Below are positions 5,668 to 6,427 of a DNA stretch of 6,427 nucleotides, piece after piece. Position numbers and translations under genes: made by a program. Source of the stretch: Gammaproteobacteria bacterium. GTDB lineage: Bacteria; Pseudomonadota; Gammaproteobacteria; Chromatiales; Chromatiaceae. The notes under the pieces were generated by a model. The model was not told the DNA's origin and ran no database searches. It saw nothing but the letters and a program-made list of their open reading frames with translations. The number at the start of each line of letters is the position of its first letter. The first letter of the stretch is position 1. The stretch lies in NCBI GenBank assembly GCA_024277555.1, contig JAJRUY010000172.1:1-6427 (forward strand), read 5' to 3'.

Positions 5668-6427
5668 GCATCTGGCAGCACATCGCCAGCCATATCAGCG
5701 AGGAGACCGGCACAGACTTCTGTCCCCGTGAGCCTCGCAGTCTCGGTGGCGGCTGCATCAATACCGCCGTACAGCTGAGTGATCAGAATCAGCGCTGGTT
5801 CGTAAAACTCAACCAGGCGGCGCGCCTGCCCATGTTCGAGGCAGAAGCGCTGGGCTTGCAGGATCTGGTGGGGGCGAAGGCCATTCGCGTTCCCCTGCCC
5901 CTTTGCACCGGAACTGCCGGCGAACAAAGCTATATCGTCATGGAATACATCAACCTGGGAGCGGGCTCCGGGGACGCTGCCGCCAGGGCCGGCGAGCAGC
6001 TGGCGCAACTGCACCGGCAACAAGCGGAGGCCTTTGGTTGGCGGCGCAGCAACACCATTGGTTCTACTCATCAGCCCAATGATTGGTGTTCAGACTGGAT
6101 CCGGTTCTGGCAGGAACAGCGCCTGGGCTTCCAGCTTGCTGAAGCGGCACGCAATGGCTTGGGTAACCACCTGCAACAGCTGGGGGAAAAATTGCTGGCA
6201 GACTGCCCGTCCCTGCTGGATCACCAGCCGCAGCCTTCCCTGCTTCATGGCGATCTGTGGGGAGGAAATCTGGGATATGACGAAGTAGGCCGGGCAGTGA
6301 TCTATGACCCGGCTACCTACCATGGCGACCGGGAAGCAGAGATTGCCATGACCGAACTGTTTGGCGGTTTCGGCATGGACTTTTACGCCGCCTACAACAA
6401 TGCCTGGCCCCTGGATTCCGGTTACGC
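5664..6427 (+). CDS. Fructosamine/ketosamine-3-kinase family protein (3' end cut by window edge)
   Basis: This family (E. coli YniA, eukaryotic FN3K) has a small kinase fold like aminoglycoside phosphotransferases and phosphorylates sugar-derived ketosamines on proteins or amines, making the adduct unstable so that it is lost (deglycation). The visible 254 residues align in order with YniA: WQHIASHIS at the start, P-loop LGGGCINTA (27-35), ATP-binding lysine in WFVKL (Lys48), hinge-like YIVMEYI, HQPNDWCSDWIRFWQEQRLG in the middle, catalytic HGDLWGGN (195-202, Asp197) and metal-binding DPATYHGDRE (215-224). YniA has 286 residues, so roughly 30-35 are missing past the edge. The start is most likely CTG at 5664, overlapping the lipoprotein TGA by 4 bases (CTGA), because no standard start codon exists in frame before the P-loop and a strong AAGGAGG precedes it. 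The two genes probably form an operon. The true substrate in this organism cannot be read from sequence. Confidence 0.93.
   Translation, partial: MSIWQHIASHISEETGTDFCPREPRSLGGGCINTAVQLSDQNQRWFVKLNQAARLPMFEAEALGLQDLVGAKAIRVPLPLCTGTAGEQSYIVMEYINLGAGSGDAAARAGEQLAQLHRQQAEAFGWRRSNTIGSTHQPNDWCSDWIRFWQEQRLGFQLAEAARNGLGNHLQQLGEKLLADCPSLLDHQPQPSLLHGDLWGGNLGYDEVGRAVIYDPATYHGDREAEIAMTELFGGFGMDFYAAYNNAWPLDSGY

Noticed and set aside
5514..6071. A 185-codon minus-strand frame across the lipoprotein-kinase junction
   Set aside because: It is antisense to two recognisable genes, including the kinase P-loop region, and carries no motif of its own.

Overview
The window looks like chromosomal DNA from a gammaproteobacterium. 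The reasons are a Pseudomonas-type ArgS, a PriA of exactly the E. coli length (732 residues) with its eight zinc cysteines at nearly the same positions, and the priA / argS / FtsN-like gene neighbourhood known from Pseudomonas and relatives. Base composition is moderately GC-rich by eye. I cannot name a genus.

Layout, left to right. Positions 1-77 (minus) hold the first 25 codons of an FtsN-like cell-division gene that runs off the left edge. It starts 4 bases after the argS stop. argS (82-1842, minus) is complete. A 162-base divergent gap (1843-2004) separates argS from an unrecognised, membrane-anchored 225-residue protein on the plus strand (2005-2682). That gene converges on priA (2676-4874, minus), and the two 3' ends overlap by 7 bases. 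A second divergent gap (4875-5019) carries a convincing sigma-70 promoter (4958-4986, plus). It drives an outer-membrane-type lipoprotein gene (5020-5667) followed directly by a fructosamine/ketosamine-3-kinase family gene (from 5664, cut by the right edge). No stretch longer than about 160 bases lacks a gene.

How the genes relate. priA (replication restart), argS (translation) and the FtsN-like gene (division) are housekeeping genes on the minus strand. Here the unknown plus-strand gene separates priA from argS, so argS and the FtsN-like gene need their own promoter; an extended -10 candidate lies at 1919-1927. The lipoprotein and kinase genes appear to form a two-gene operon coupled by a 4-base stop/start overlap, in which the only plausible kinase start codon is CTG.

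I saw no tRNA, rRNA, CRISPR array, insertion sequence, attachment site or riboswitch, and nothing that amounts to a new multi-gene system. The points most worth following are the CTG start of the kinase, its P-loop cysteine, and the unknown membrane protein between priA and argS.
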